Assembly (NCBI RefSeq): GCF_050624435.1
Contig: NC_134539.1
Coordinates: 145,982,025-146,046,024, forward strand
DNA: 64,000 bases
Direction: 5' to 3'
From: Tenrec ecaudatus
Lineage: Eukaryota > Chordata > Mammalia > Afrosoricida > Tenrecidae
Shown one piece after another: positions 47,576 through 57,219 of this stretch; within the stretch, counting starts at the first letter, position 1, and the number at the start of each line of letters is the position of its first letter. The notes beneath the pieces are model-generated. The model saw only the letters and a program-made list of their open reading frames with translations. It was not told the origin of the DNA and made no database searches. Position numbers and translations under genes: made by a program.

Positions 47576-48278
47576 TTTAAAGGGCGGATGGAAGACCTTG
47601 GGAAGAAGGTGACCGGTGTGCAGCTGCGCAGACAGGGTGACTGCGTGCACCATGAGGGTCCCCAGAGCCCAACCGCGGGTGGGAGTTGGGATGAAATCTT
47701 TGGAGAACCCAGGAATGGTTCCTGAGGCGCCCGGGAGCGTCTTCAGCATTTAGGCCTGTGCTGGCTGACTCACGCGTTCATCTTCACCCCTGCACGCACC
47801 TCAGCCTGTATTTACCCAAAGTCAGATCGCGCGCGCACAAGCACGCACACGCCCCTGGACGCTCCGAGACACTTGGCCAGTTGATCCCTTTACAAGGACC
47901 TCTAAACCCATATTTCCAGAGAAACTTCAGGGGGGTAGAGAAGCGTTTGATGATAGAGCGAGCAAAAAAAAAAAAAAATCTGCTTGCTTGCAGTTCTAGC
48001 GACGGCCAGAATTGCTACAATAAACTTGCATTCCACAGCTGGAGTGGGGGGGGGGAGGCAAGTGGGAAGAGGAGCGGAGAGCAAAGAGACCGACTGGGGA
48101 ACTCGGGAGGCGAAATCAGAAACTCCAGCGGCGAAAGCCACTGGGCCCGCGGGGGCCTGGCCGGGGGCGGAGGAGGCGCGGAAGGGTTAACTCGGGAGCG
48201 GCGGGTGCGACGGGGGCGGGCCTGGCGCGGGCGCTGGCCCTTTAAGACGGGCGGCGCGGGCCGGCCGAGCGCGGCCGG

Positions 48279-48285
48279 GATTGGC
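48279..48285 (-). promoter_or_regulatory. Reverse CCAAT box, overlapping an E2F-like site
   Basis: gattggc reads GCCAATC on the minus strand, a typical NF-Y site. It runs into ttggcgcgg, which resembles an E2F site. It lies about 650 bases upstream of the TATA-like box within the CpG island. Confidence 0.4.
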
Positions 48286-48344
48286 GCGGCGGGATCACTG
48301 GCTCGAGCAGCCCGGCCCGGGGGAGTCGGCTGGAGCAGGCTGCG

Positions 48345-48352
48345 CTTTGATA
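48345..48352 (+). promoter_or_regulatory. TCF/LEF-type motif, AXIN2 promoter
   Basis: CTTTGATA matches the TCF/LEF core (CTTTGWW), about 590 bases upstream of the inferred start. AXIN2 is an established direct target of TCF/beta-catenin through promoter and intron 1 sites. A weaker CTTTGAA is at 48,727-48,733. Confidence 0.55.
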
Positions 48353-48904
48353 AGGTCCTGGCAACTCAGTAACAACCCGAGCGCCTGGAATTAAAAATAC
48401 GCCCCACTAGCCATGGATCTGGGGGCAGCACGGCGTCCCAGCCGCCCACCGCCTCCGCCGAAAGTCCTGGTGTAAAAGGTGGGGGTGAAGATCTGGGCCC
48501 CGAAGCGCCTCTGCCAAGGGAGCCCCCCCCTTGACCCAGGGGCGAGGTCGTGCCCGACCCCGTCGTGGGCATAGGGGGCGCGCAAAGGGCCCGGTGGGAC
48601 CGAGACCGGGCTGGGCAGGGAACCGCAGGCCGGGTGACCCCGAGGAGGAGCGTCAGGGGCACGGGAGGGCGGCCCGGGGCCCGGCGGCGCGTACCTCCCT
48701 TTCAGGACCGTGCGCTCGGCTCGCGCCTTTGAAGTGCACAGTTAAATCCACAGCGCAGTTTTTGTTGGAAGCGCCCGGAGGACATTTGGTGCGCGGAGTG
48801 ACTGCTGGAAACAGGACCTGTGTGAAAAGCCGGCGGGGCGGGGGCGGAGGGGCCAGGGGCGGCCGCGGCGGGGCGGCGGGGGCGGAGGCCCGGGAGGGCC
48901 TTTT

Positions 48905-48914
48905 GCATAAAAGG
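48905..48914 (+). promoter_or_regulatory. AXIN2: TATA-like box of AXIN2
   Basis: The sequence gcataaaagg sits in otherwise extremely GC-rich DNA, about 230 bases before the exon 1 donor. Its isolation in GC-rich sequence makes it a plausible core promoter element, placing a start near 48,935-48,945. AT-rich 'gaattaaaaatacg' at about 48,388 could serve a second upstream start. Confidence 0.5.
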
Positions 48915-48936
48915 GGCGGCGGGGCGCGCCGCCCGA

Positions 48937-49140
48937 CCCTCCCAGGCCGGTGGATTGCGCTCTGCTCCGGAGCTGGTGGCTCCACCGCCCCCTCCTCGCC
49001 GCGCGACTCCCCATGCTCCCCGCCGCCGGGGCCGGCCCGCGGGGGCCCGGGGCTGCCGCCACCGCGACCCGAGCCGGGGGCCGGGGCCCAGCCCTGGGCG
49101 CCAGCGAGCTCTCGCCGCGGAGCGCGCGCGCCGAGCAATG
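48937..49140 (+). other. AXIN2: AXIN2 exon 1, non-coding 5'UTR (inferred)
   Basis: This GC-rich segment lies between a TATA-like box (48,905-48,914) and a strong splice donor (caatg|gtgagtgg, GT at 49,141). The 5' end is set about 30 bases after the TATA-like box and could be off by tens of bases. The segment contains ATG codons at 49,013 and 49,138, both out of frame with the main start, so short upstream ORFs are predicted. No RNA evidence is available here. Alternative AXIN2 first exons described in other mammals could lie elsewhere in the CpG island. Confidence 0.6.
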
Positions 49141-49177
49141 GTGAGTGGCTGGCAGCGTCGGCGGGGCGGCCTGCGCG

Positions 49178-49186
49178 CTTTGATGT
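49178..49186 (+). promoter_or_regulatory. TCF/LEF-type motif just inside intron 1
   Basis: CTTTGATGT lies 38 bases after the exon 1 donor, with a second partial motif CTTTGAAGT at 49,198-49,206. The pair is 20 bases apart, about two helical turns. The location agrees with reported Wnt-responsive sites in AXIN2 intron 1. Confidence 0.55.
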
Positions 49187-50418
49187 GCCGGGCGGCCCTT
49201 TGAAGTTCTGGAGAGCTATTTCAGGGCGCGCTCGCTGCCGACTGGCCGGGGAGCAGGGGGCCGGGTGCCTAGCGTTCTGCGGGCTCGGCCCGGCCGCTCG
49301 GAGCCGGAGCCCCGCTCGCCAGCGTGGGCTTGGGTGGCGGGGGGCCTGGCCGGGATACTTGGCCGAGTGAAGGCGGGGGCGGAGAGGGGCAGGTCCCCCC
49401 CCTCCCCCGGGGGTCGCGTCGCTGCAGCCGTCCGGGAGAGATGGGCGTCGGAGTCTGAATGTACGCGGGAATGCTTTGGGGAGGTGGGATGAAAGGGTGG
49501 TGCCCCCCTCCCACCCCCCAACATACACACCAGCTTTTACCCCCATCCAGCTCACCTCCCTCCGTCCCTCCCCCTCTCGCCCCTCCCTGCGCTAAGGGGC
49601 CTGGAGCGCTGGCCGCAGCTCAGTCTGCTTACGGGACCGGCCCGAGCCCCGGTGCCCGTGTCCCTCCTTCCCGCTCGGGCCCCGCGCCCCCGGCCGCCTC
49701 GGCCCCTTTTGCAGGGAGGCCGCGACTTTGCGCGTCGCCATTTCTGGACTTGGCGGCTGCTTTCGGTGCCTTTTCTGTTGGGGAGCCTCTGCGGGTGCGG
49801 AGCCGCTGACAGAGCGCTCTGGGGCTCCGGGGCTCTGCTCGCTTCCCCGGGGGTTCTGGGTCTGCGCCCGACGGCCGTTTCGGCCGGGCTTTGGATGCCT
49901 TTGCTTTGCTTTGGCCTGGGAGACCCGTGCCCAGGGGCTTGGCAGAGATGAGAGCCCGGCTCTGGGCCGCCGTGGTCTGCCAGGTAACGGGGCCGCCCCA
50001 CCTCCCCTCTGCCTGCGTACCGCGGGGGGCTATTTTTTGGCCCCTCCACTCTGCCCTCCGCGGTGCCCAGCGGAGGCCCCCGGCGGGGGCTGCGCGCACC
50101 CTCCCACCCCGGGCTCCGGAGCCCCGGAGTCGCGCTCCATCCCCGGCCCGCCCTTGCCCTCCTTAGGTTGGATCCTTCGCGTGCGTAGAGAGAGCGGCTT
50201 GTTTATTGGTTAGATGAGACTTAAAAAGAGAGAGAGAGAGGGGAAGAATAGACCAGACTGAGATCAGTGGAGTTTGGGATCTGATTCTTGGCACCGACAG
50301 TGGTAGCGTGAGATGATTTCTGATCCGGTTTTGCCGGGTTCGCTCAGGGAGGTGGGCTGGGTAGGGGGGTGGGAGGCCGCGGTTCTCGCCGCTTCTCAGT
50401 TCTCTCGCAAAGTTTTGA

Positions 50419-50428
50419 AGATCAAAGG
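50419..50428 (-). promoter_or_regulatory. Consensus TCF/LEF motif in intron 1
   Basis: agatcaaagg is the optimal TCF site (CCTTTGATCT on the minus strand), 1.3 kb into intron 1. Confidence 0.55.
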
Positions 50429-51128
50429 CTCGGCTGAGTGAGTTTGGGTTTTGGTTTGGGGGAGTGAGGGAGACCGAGGTGGAGGCGTGGAGACGGAGCC
50501 AGATTCTTGGCGGGGACTGGAGGGGGGGAGGGGGGTGCGCAGCGGGCACTTACATCTGGGATGGGGTAGGGGGGCGGTTGCCTGCAGCATCTGGGTTGGG
50601 GTGGGGGCGTTTGCCTGCTGGTTCGGGGCGCCCATTCCGCCCTGTGCGGGGCGGACTGCTCTCGGGCGCGGATCTTCTGAATTTTTAAGGAGTGTGGAAG
50701 GGGGAGCGCAGAAGGCAGGGGGTGGATGGGGGAATGGGAACCAGATGCGGAGGAAGGGCACGTTTTGGAGCGCGAGTTATCTGTGTGGAGAGCCGAGCTG
50801 GGAAATGTACCGAAATTGGTCTCACCTGTACCCAGCCGCGCGCTTCCGAGTGGTCTTCTGGCGCTGATCCTATCCTGGAAAGGGGGGTGGGGAGCGGTGC
50901 GGCTCGGCCTCTGTAGTTGGAGGCGCTGTGCGGGTTTGGGGATGGGTAAGTCCTCCACACTCCCCTTGTGTCTATCCCTCACTCCCCACCCCCCACACCC
51001 CCAAAAAAGTCCTGGGAGTGCAGATTTCACCTGTGAAATAAGAGTCTGATACTTGGGATGCGCACCTCACAGATAGCTGGGTTGCTTGATTTGAATTTGA
51101 AGAGTTGAAAAGCCAGTTTCGTTTCTTG

Positions 51129-51137
51129 CTTTGATGT
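51129..51137 (+). promoter_or_regulatory. TCF/LEF-type motif near the end of intron 1
   Basis: CTTTGATGT lies 93 bases upstream of exon 2, in a TTGAT-rich patch (ttttgattagatcaatac follows). It is similar to the 49,178 site. Confidence 0.4.
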
Positions 51138-51221
51138 TGGGTAGATCTGGTTTTGATTAGATCAATACCCTTTTCTCTCTTCCCACCTCCCCCCCCCCCC
51201 CGCCCTTCCTTTTCTTTCCAG

Positions 51222-51350
51222 AGGGGAGACGCAGATGAGCCCCTGCTGACTTGAGAGGGAAAGAGAGAGAGAGGCAGACCACGCTGGTTGCCGAGAGGAA
51301 CTGGAAGAAAGAAAAAAGCCCCAAACTCCGTGCGGAGGAGAAACTCCGCC
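51222..51350 (+). other. AXIN2: AXIN2 exon 2, 5'UTR part
   Basis: The acceptor AG at 51,220-51,221 follows a long pyrimidine tract (C13, then cttccttttctttccag). The 129 leader bases before the start codon are purine-rich (gagagggaaagagagagaga). A short upstream reading frame from the end of exon 1 would terminate at TGA 51,252-51,254, and a four-codon frame starts at ATG 51,235-51,237. Confidence 0.85.
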
Positions 51351-52165
51351 ATGAGCAGCGCTGTGGTGGTGCCTCGCCTCCCGGATCCCAGCAGTAGCTT
51401 CCGTGAGGATGCTCCGAGGCCTCCTGTCCCAGGGGAAGAAGGGGACACCCCACCGTGCCAGGCTGGCCTGGGCAAGGGCCCCATCACCAAACCCATGCCT
51501 GTGTCCTCCAGCGCCCGGCGGAACGAGGATGGGCTGGGAGAGCCCGAGGGGCGGGCCTCCCCAGAGTCTCCCCTGACTCGGTGGACTAAGTCGTTGCTCA
51601 GCTTGTTGGGGGATCAAGACGGGGCGTATCTCTTCCGGATTTTCTTGGAGAGGGAGAAATGCGTGGATACCTTAGACTTCTGGTTTGCCTGCAATGGATT
51701 TCGGTTGATGAACCTGAAGGATACCAAAACTTTACGAGTAGCCAAAGCGATCTACAAAAGGTACATCGAGAACAACAGCATTGTCTCCAAGCAGTTGAAA
51801 CCAGCCACCAAGACCTACATACGGGATGGCATCAAGAAGCAGCAAATTGATTCCATCATGTTCGACCAGGCACAGACCGAGATCCAGTCGGTGATGGAGG
51901 AGCATGCCTACCAGATGTTTTTGACTTCTGATATATACCTCGAATATGTGAGGAGTGGGGGAGAAAACCCAGCCTACATGAGCAGCGGGGGCTTGGGAAG
52001 CCTGAAGCTGGTGTGTGGCTACCTCCCCACCTTGAATGAAGAAGAGGAGTGGACTTGTGCCGACTTCAAGTGCAAGCTCTCGCCCACGGTGGTTGGCTTG
52101 TCCAGCAGAACCCTGAGGGCCACGGCCAACATGAGGTCTGCGGAGACGGTGGAGAGCGCATACAG
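51351..52165 (+). CDS. AXIN2: AXIN2 coding exon (exon 2), N-terminus and RGS domain
   Basis: This exon encodes residues 1-271 and two bases of codon 272. A tankyrase-binding motif, RPPVPGEE, lies at residues 23-30; in this family it controls axin turnover through tankyrase. An RGS domain spans about residues 81-200 (SLLSLLGDQDGAYLF to SDIYLEYV) and binds the SAMP repeats of APC. The tail EEEEWTCADFKCKLSPTVVG follows. The start ATG at 51,351 has G at -3 (ccgccATGa) and gives the known MSSA start; the frame is open upstream to 51,288, but those residues do not match the family. The exon ends at tacag|gtgag, a consensus donor, and its 815 coding bases equal the human exon. Apparent differences from human recalled from memory are V5-R9 (variable N-terminus), L83, I97, L119 and H185. 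Confidence 0.97.
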
Positions 52166-52257
52166 GTGAGGCTTGGGCTGAAGTTTGGGGGTGGGGGATG
52201 GGTGGGTTGGAGGTTGATGCTGAGGAGGGGCTTGGCAGATGTTTTGAGTTAAGTCTG

Positions 52258-52280
52258 GTGGATGGATGGATGGATGGATG
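52258..52280 (+). repeat. (GGAT)n microsatellite
   Basis: Five GGAT units, about 95 bases into AXIN2 intron 2. Confidence 0.9.
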
Positions 52281-52340
52281 TGCTGCTGTGAGACTGACTG
52301 ACAACAGGTCTCTGGGGAGCTAGGACCCCTGCCCTTGAAC

Positions 52341-52350
52341 CCTTTGATCT
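52341..52350 (+). promoter_or_regulatory. Consensus TCF/LEF motif in intron 2
   Basis: CCTTTGATCT, a full match to the optimal TCF site, lies 176 bases after coding exon 2. It is the mirror orientation of the intron 1 site at 50,419. Confidence 0.45.
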
Positions 52351-52673
52351 TGCTTTGGGCTGTTTAAAGGGGCTGTTGAAAGCAATGCCCCCACAGCGGA
52401 GACACCAGCCCCGATGACTTCAAACAGTGACGAGCAGTGTTCATTAATGTGGGTTACTTATTATCCCCGGACGGAGTCTTCCAAGAGGTTGAAGGCAAGA
52501 GAGGACAGTGGCTTTGGATGCCTCCGAGTCACCAGCTCAACTTCAGGCCTGGTTCTGGAGGGGGTCCTGTTACCCCTCTGCAGCAGAGAAGGGGATATTA
52601 ACGTGGCCTGGGAGGCAGCTGGGCCGTGGTGGAGGTGCCAGAAGTGATGTGGGCTCCCATTGAGTGGAGGGGT

Positions 52674-52675
<2 letters not shown>

Positions 52676-52730
<55 letters not shown>
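52676..52730 (+). repeat. (GT)n microsatellite in AXIN2 intron 2
   Basis: 55 bases of perfect GT repeat, 510 bases after coding exon 2. Confidence 0.97.
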
Positions 52731-52731
<1 letters not shown>

Positions 52732-53393
52732 CTGTCTATGTCTGGAGCCAGCGACTGGCTTCACAGCTGAGCCGGTGGTTCTCCTTGTAGAATTAGACAC
52801 TTGGCCACAAAGAAATAGCATCTATGAGGGATGGTCCCGTGGCTTTTGGGGGTGAAGGGCACTTAGCTTTCTATTCTGGTGTTGTCTCCATTCCGTTTTT
52901 TAGATGTGTGGGAGTCCAAGGTTCAGCGCACTGTTGATTATTGGGTTGCTTAGTGCTGATGGAGAGAAGAGATCTTGGCCCAGAGAACTGAGGCTCTGGA
53001 AAACTTTCTCTTTCGTAGGCATCACAGACAAACAGCCCATTATAGGATGGCCAAGTCTTAAGGTTCTTGACCTTTGGAAGCAAGAGCCTTAAGCTCCAGC
53101 TTAAGCTATTTCAGCTCCAGCTAGATGGAGCCTTTCCATTTCCCCTCCCCTTGCAAAGATCCCCAAGTAGAATGAGCCTCTTAACTCTAGGTTGTGGCTG
53201 ATGATGGGTAGGAAGAAGAGTGGGCGACCAGTTGGCTATCTGGATGGCGTTGCCAACTCCTCCATGTCCGGGGAACCCAGGAGTCCACCGGGTATCGGCC
53301 TCTGCCGTGGCTCCGGGGTTAGCGGGCAGGAAGGCACCCTTTTGGGGTAGCCAGCCCGAGCCTATAGCAACCCATGACTTAAGAGTTGACTAG

Positions 53394-53540
53394 GAGGCCT
53401 GGGGGTACTGCTGGGTAAGTGTTGGGTGCTAAACCCGGCTCTGGAGAAGGACGAGGCTTTCTGTTCCTGTACAGCCTCAGAAACCCTATGTAGGCTCACT
53501 AGGAGTCCAAGCTGACCTAATGGCAGTGTGGTTTTGGGTT
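53394..53540 (+). repeat. AfroSINE
   Basis: aaggacgaggctttctgttc, cagcctcagaaaccctatgt and ctcactaggagtccaagctg; the head is decayed. Confidence 0.8.
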
Positions 53541-54453
53541 CAGGCACTACTACTGTTGGGGAGAGGACAGGGTTTGCTCTACAACCACCAGGGGGCGCCC
53601 TTACAGCCTTGGGAGCCAACCTCAGTGGAAATGGGTTGGCTTTCGCAAGGAAGCTTGGAGGAAGTTTTTACCGCCTCTTTACGTTTATGGTTTCTGATTG
53701 TTTTGGAGGAAGGGACCAGGTCAGCTCTCAGGAAGCAATGCTTCGGGGGCCGACTGGGTACTCACTAGGCAGCTGCCAGCTACAACCCCCCTCTTTCTAT
53801 TGTGTGGGCATTAGGGCAGACCCAGCACTAGCCTCCCTGCCCTTTGGCTTGGCAGCTGGAGCAGAGGCTCCTTAGGCCTGTGGTAAGGCGGCTTCCCTAG
53901 GGCCCTTCGGACAGTGGGGCGTCCGTCCCCAGTGCCGGGCCCTGGCAACACCTTAGTAAACAAAACAGCCCAGCTTGTGGTTTGGGGTGTTATCAGTAAG
54001 AAAGGGCTCACAGTGCAGGCCCCTGGTGTGACTACACCTCACTTGTGGGTGCCCCATCCCTGACAGGTCGTAGCTGGACAGCCCCTGGGTAAAATGTGCT
54101 GGGCACTACTCCTGGGCGACTTTTTGGGCTCCTGGAGGGCAGGGGCGGAGACAAGCCTGAGGGTTTCTGGTTCTGTCTTCGGGTTTTAAACTGTGGTGTC
54201 CTTGACCTTTCGGGCACCGCTTTTCTCATTGGCCGCTTTGGCTTCCACCTTGAACTTTCGTCCGTTTTCTCCCCTGTTGGCTTGGAATGAAGGCTTAGCC
54301 CGGCCAGGCCCGTATGCTTTCACTCTGCTTGTCAGAGAATTGAACACAACCCCGATGATCGAGTTCCATTTTCATAGGCAGATTTTATTCAAGCATATGT
54401 GCTCATTTTCATTTGCAGATGTTAAAGGGGTCTGTCTTGAGGACCCTGAGGTT

Positions 54454-54625
54454 CAGGAGCCTTGGTAGCACAGTGGTTCTGTGTTGGGCTGCTAACCGCA
54501 GGGTCAGCAGTTCGAGATTCCCCAACCACTCTCCCATAAAGATTTACAGCCTTGGACAATGTACCCTGCCCTTATAGGACCATTCTGAATTGGCATTGAC
54601 TCAGGAACAGTGAGTTTGGTTTGGG
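54454..54625 (+). repeat. AfroSINE
   Basis: ggagccttggtagcacagtg, ttgggctgctaaccgcaggg, gtcagcagttcgagattccc and the tail cattctgaattggcattgac ending gagtttggtttggg. A close match to consensus. Confidence 0.93.
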
Positions 54626-56458
54626 ATTTGGTTCTGGGATCAAAGGCGGCCTGGATTCCCAGTTGGTCCCACTCATTACCTGAGTCGAAGCCTTCCTGAA
54701 CCCCTGTGCCCATCTGTTAAAATGGCTTGGCACCGTCCCCTCTCTCTGGTATAGGGGTGTTATTAGGAAGAAAATAATACACACGAAAGCCCTTTGTAAA
54801 TGGGCACGCATTGACTAGATAATAAAGGGTCATAATTAGTGTAATTAATAATGATAATAATTGGATGTGTCAAAAGGGCATCCAGGTCAGGATAGCCCCA
54901 TCAAAGGGTGGCATTATGGGTTTTCCAACAACCATATTTCCTCCGAAGGTTTTCACGCGCGGACTCTCAGGCCGCCCCATGCAGATCCGGGCCCATCTTT
55001 CCCTGTATGGGGCCAGTGGCGGGAGTGTAGGGAGCCCATCGCCCTCATGGCTTTAATTCTCCTGGCCCTGTGCTCCGCGCACGCGCACGCTCTGCAGAGT
55101 GCCCGGCACGTGGGTTCCTGGGTTCCGCAGTCAATGAATGGAGCCGCCTGCCCAGGCTCCCCCTTCCTCAGGCTGTTGGAGAGCAGGCTTGGCAGCCGGG
55201 TGCCCCAGGGACTGGCCTGACTTCCAGGGCGGTGTTTACCTCGTCCGTGCCCTCAAAGGAGCCTGGCTTTTAATGACTTGTTTGTGCCCTCACTGATTTG
55301 GTGTCAGGTTTAATATAAATAGTTGGGACGGAAGGGCAGGAATTATCCTCAGAGGGAAACACTGTGGGTTGAGTGGTGGAGTGGGAGGCGGAGGCTTTTG
55401 ATGGTCTCTATAAATAACCCCGGGGCAGAAGCAACCTGTCGGAGGTGCACGTGGCACACACACACACAGCACCAGTGTGTGCGCTGGCGGACTTGTGGGC
55501 TGAGCGTTTATTTTGGGAAGGAGGATCCAGCGTGGGGACACAAGGCTTGCCGGTGCCTCTGTGTGTGCTCCTCCAAGACCACCCTCCATTGCCTCCCCCT
55601 GCCCCCCACCCCTGCTCAGGCCTGACTTAAAGTTGGGCCCCAGCACCTGGCTCTTGGGGGGGCACGTACTCCTCCCTCCCTGAGAACTCCCCTGGAGGCC
55701 CGTTAGTCCATGGAACTGCCCCCCCCCTCCCGTCCCCAAGTTTGGAATCCAGCTTGGCTTCAGCTCTCAAAGAACATGACACCTTGGGAACGATGTTGAT
55801 GTCGTGGGTGTGGGAGCCCACAATTAGAGGCTGGGCCCCCGGGCGAGCATGGCTTGTGAAGACTCGCTTGCCAAAGTTCACCTGTTTCTCAAAGCCCCAG
55901 ATGCGGTTGGAGGCCCGGCCAGGCCCCCTCAGGCCTCACCTCCATGAGCACCTTCTTGCCTGGCCCGGGATGGTGGGAGGGAGTTGGCAGAGGGCGCTTG
56001 CAAAGCTCCGCCTCGGCAGGCAGCCAGTGGTTTTGAACTTGCGCTGTTTGGAGGGGAGCCTGCAGTCAGATGGTAGCCCCTTTGCCTTGGGAGAGAGTAG
56101 GGGCCCCTGTGCCAGCCAAGAGAAGAGCATAGACTGGGGGTGGGGGGGGTGCTCCACCCACAGCACCCTTCCCTTCAGTTACGGGAACTTGGCTGCCTAT
56201 GTTTGGGCACTGTGTACTCTGAAGTGGGGAGCTAGTCTGTGAGTGCCTGCCCAGAGCACACTCTGCACCACAGGCCCGAGCGCCCCCTAGGAAGGAAAGA
56301 GCCTTACTGTCATCTTCAGCCTTGCTCAGGGAATTATAAAGCATCTGGCTGTTGCGGTCACAGGCCCAAGGTCAAGTCCGGCTCCATGCGTGTTCTTCAG
56401 ATGATGAAGCCGCGTGACCATTTCAGCCAAAGTTGTGGGTGCTTCAAAAGCGGTCTTT

Positions 56459-56592
56459 GAGGAGCCCTGGTGCATAGTGGGTACACATGGGGTTGCCAGT
56501 GAGGTCATCAGTTGGAAACCACTAGTCTTGGAAAGCCACAGGGACGGTGCTGCCCTGTCCTGGAGGTTCACTGTGAGTTGGAGTGTGAGGTT
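56459..56592 (+). repeat. AfroSINE, internally deleted
   Basis: gaggagccctggtgcatagt head and ggtgctgccctgtcctggag tail; the central part is shortened. Confidence 0.83.
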
Positions 56593-57047
56593 CTGCTGCA
56601 GAAATAAAGCACACGGATATTGCAAATACGAAGGGTACCCACAAAACCAGCGCCTGCCCTCGCTCCCCACAAGCCGGCCTCCCTCCCCCACGCCATCAAG
56701 GTTGGCTTGTAGGAAAATCCAAATAACTCGACTGCCGCCGGAGATTACACTCGCAGACCGGCCACACAGTCCTGGTCTGTTTTGGGAGGGAAGGATGGAT
56801 GTTGGGGTCCGAGCGCTACGTGCAGCCTCTCCTGGGTTTGAGCTAGGCATGTCTTTTGTTGGGGAGGAAGGCATTTCTACTGAGTCCTCATCTCCTGGGA
56901 AGCACCGAAACATGCCTCTTCGGGCTAGCATGTTCATGGGTCACCAAGATCGCCACGCTGAGATGTCTGTGTGCTATTTGAGGCTGGATTGGCATTCCCA
57001 ATCTCATGGTATCTTATCTCTTGAAACAGCTATTCAGTGCCTTCCCT

Positions 57048-57219
57048 GGGGGCCTAGGGGGACAGTGGTTGGACTGCGAGCCATGTGGTCAGTAGTTCAA
57101 AACCACCGGCAGCTCCTCAGAAGAAAGACTGGGCTTTCCACTCCCGGAAACAGTTAGTCCCGGAAACGCAAAGGGAGTGAGTTCCCTGTGAGTCAGCATC
57201 GGCTCCGTGGCTAGGAGTT
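57048..57219 (+). repeat. AfroSINE
   Basis: gtggtcagtagttcaaaacc, gactgggctttccactcccg and gtgagtcagcatcggctccg. Confidence 0.88.

Larger units (their letters stand above)
48030..50190. promoter_or_regulatory. AXIN2: CpG island spanning the AXIN2 promoter and exon 1
   Basis: This stretch is visibly very rich in G, C and CpG compared with the flanks (for example gcgcgggccggccgagcgcggcc near 48,255). It has no interspersed repeats and surrounds the inferred TATA-like box and exon 1. The boundaries are by eye. CpG islands of this kind mark constitutively unmethylated promoters. Confidence 0.9.
49141..51221 (+). other. AXIN2: AXIN2 intron 1
   Basis: The intron begins gtgagtggct and ends tttctttccag. 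Its first kilobase belongs to the CpG island. I see no SINE or LINE in it. It holds TCF/LEF-type motifs at 49,178, 50,419 and 51,129, in line with the published regulatory role of AXIN2 intron 1. A short (AG)n run is at about 50,228-50,242. Confidence 0.8.

Noticed and set aside
48531-49370. 279-codon plus-strand open frame over the promoter
   Set aside because: Same GC-rich artefact; it crosses the TATA-like box and the exon 1 donor and resembles no known protein.
48653-49555. 300-codon open frame on the minus strand over the AXIN2 promoter and exon 1
   Set aside because: Stop codons are rare in very GC-rich DNA. The protein is Pro/Arg/Gly/Ala low complexity, overlaps the AXIN2 CpG island and shows no domain.
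51288-51350. Upstream in-frame extension of AXIN2 (21 residues before MSSA)
   Set aside because: The family starts at MSSA, the extension begins at a weak upstream ATG, and the residues do not match known AXIN2; treated as 5'UTR.
54638-54647. GGATCAAAGG TCF-like motif in intron 2
   Set aside because: It immediately follows a SINE tail and lacks the preferred A at the start; kept out of the TCF site list.
56414-57157. 247-codon plus-strand frame in AXIN2 intron 2
   Set aside because: Crosses two AfroSINEs and has no protein similarity that I recognise.
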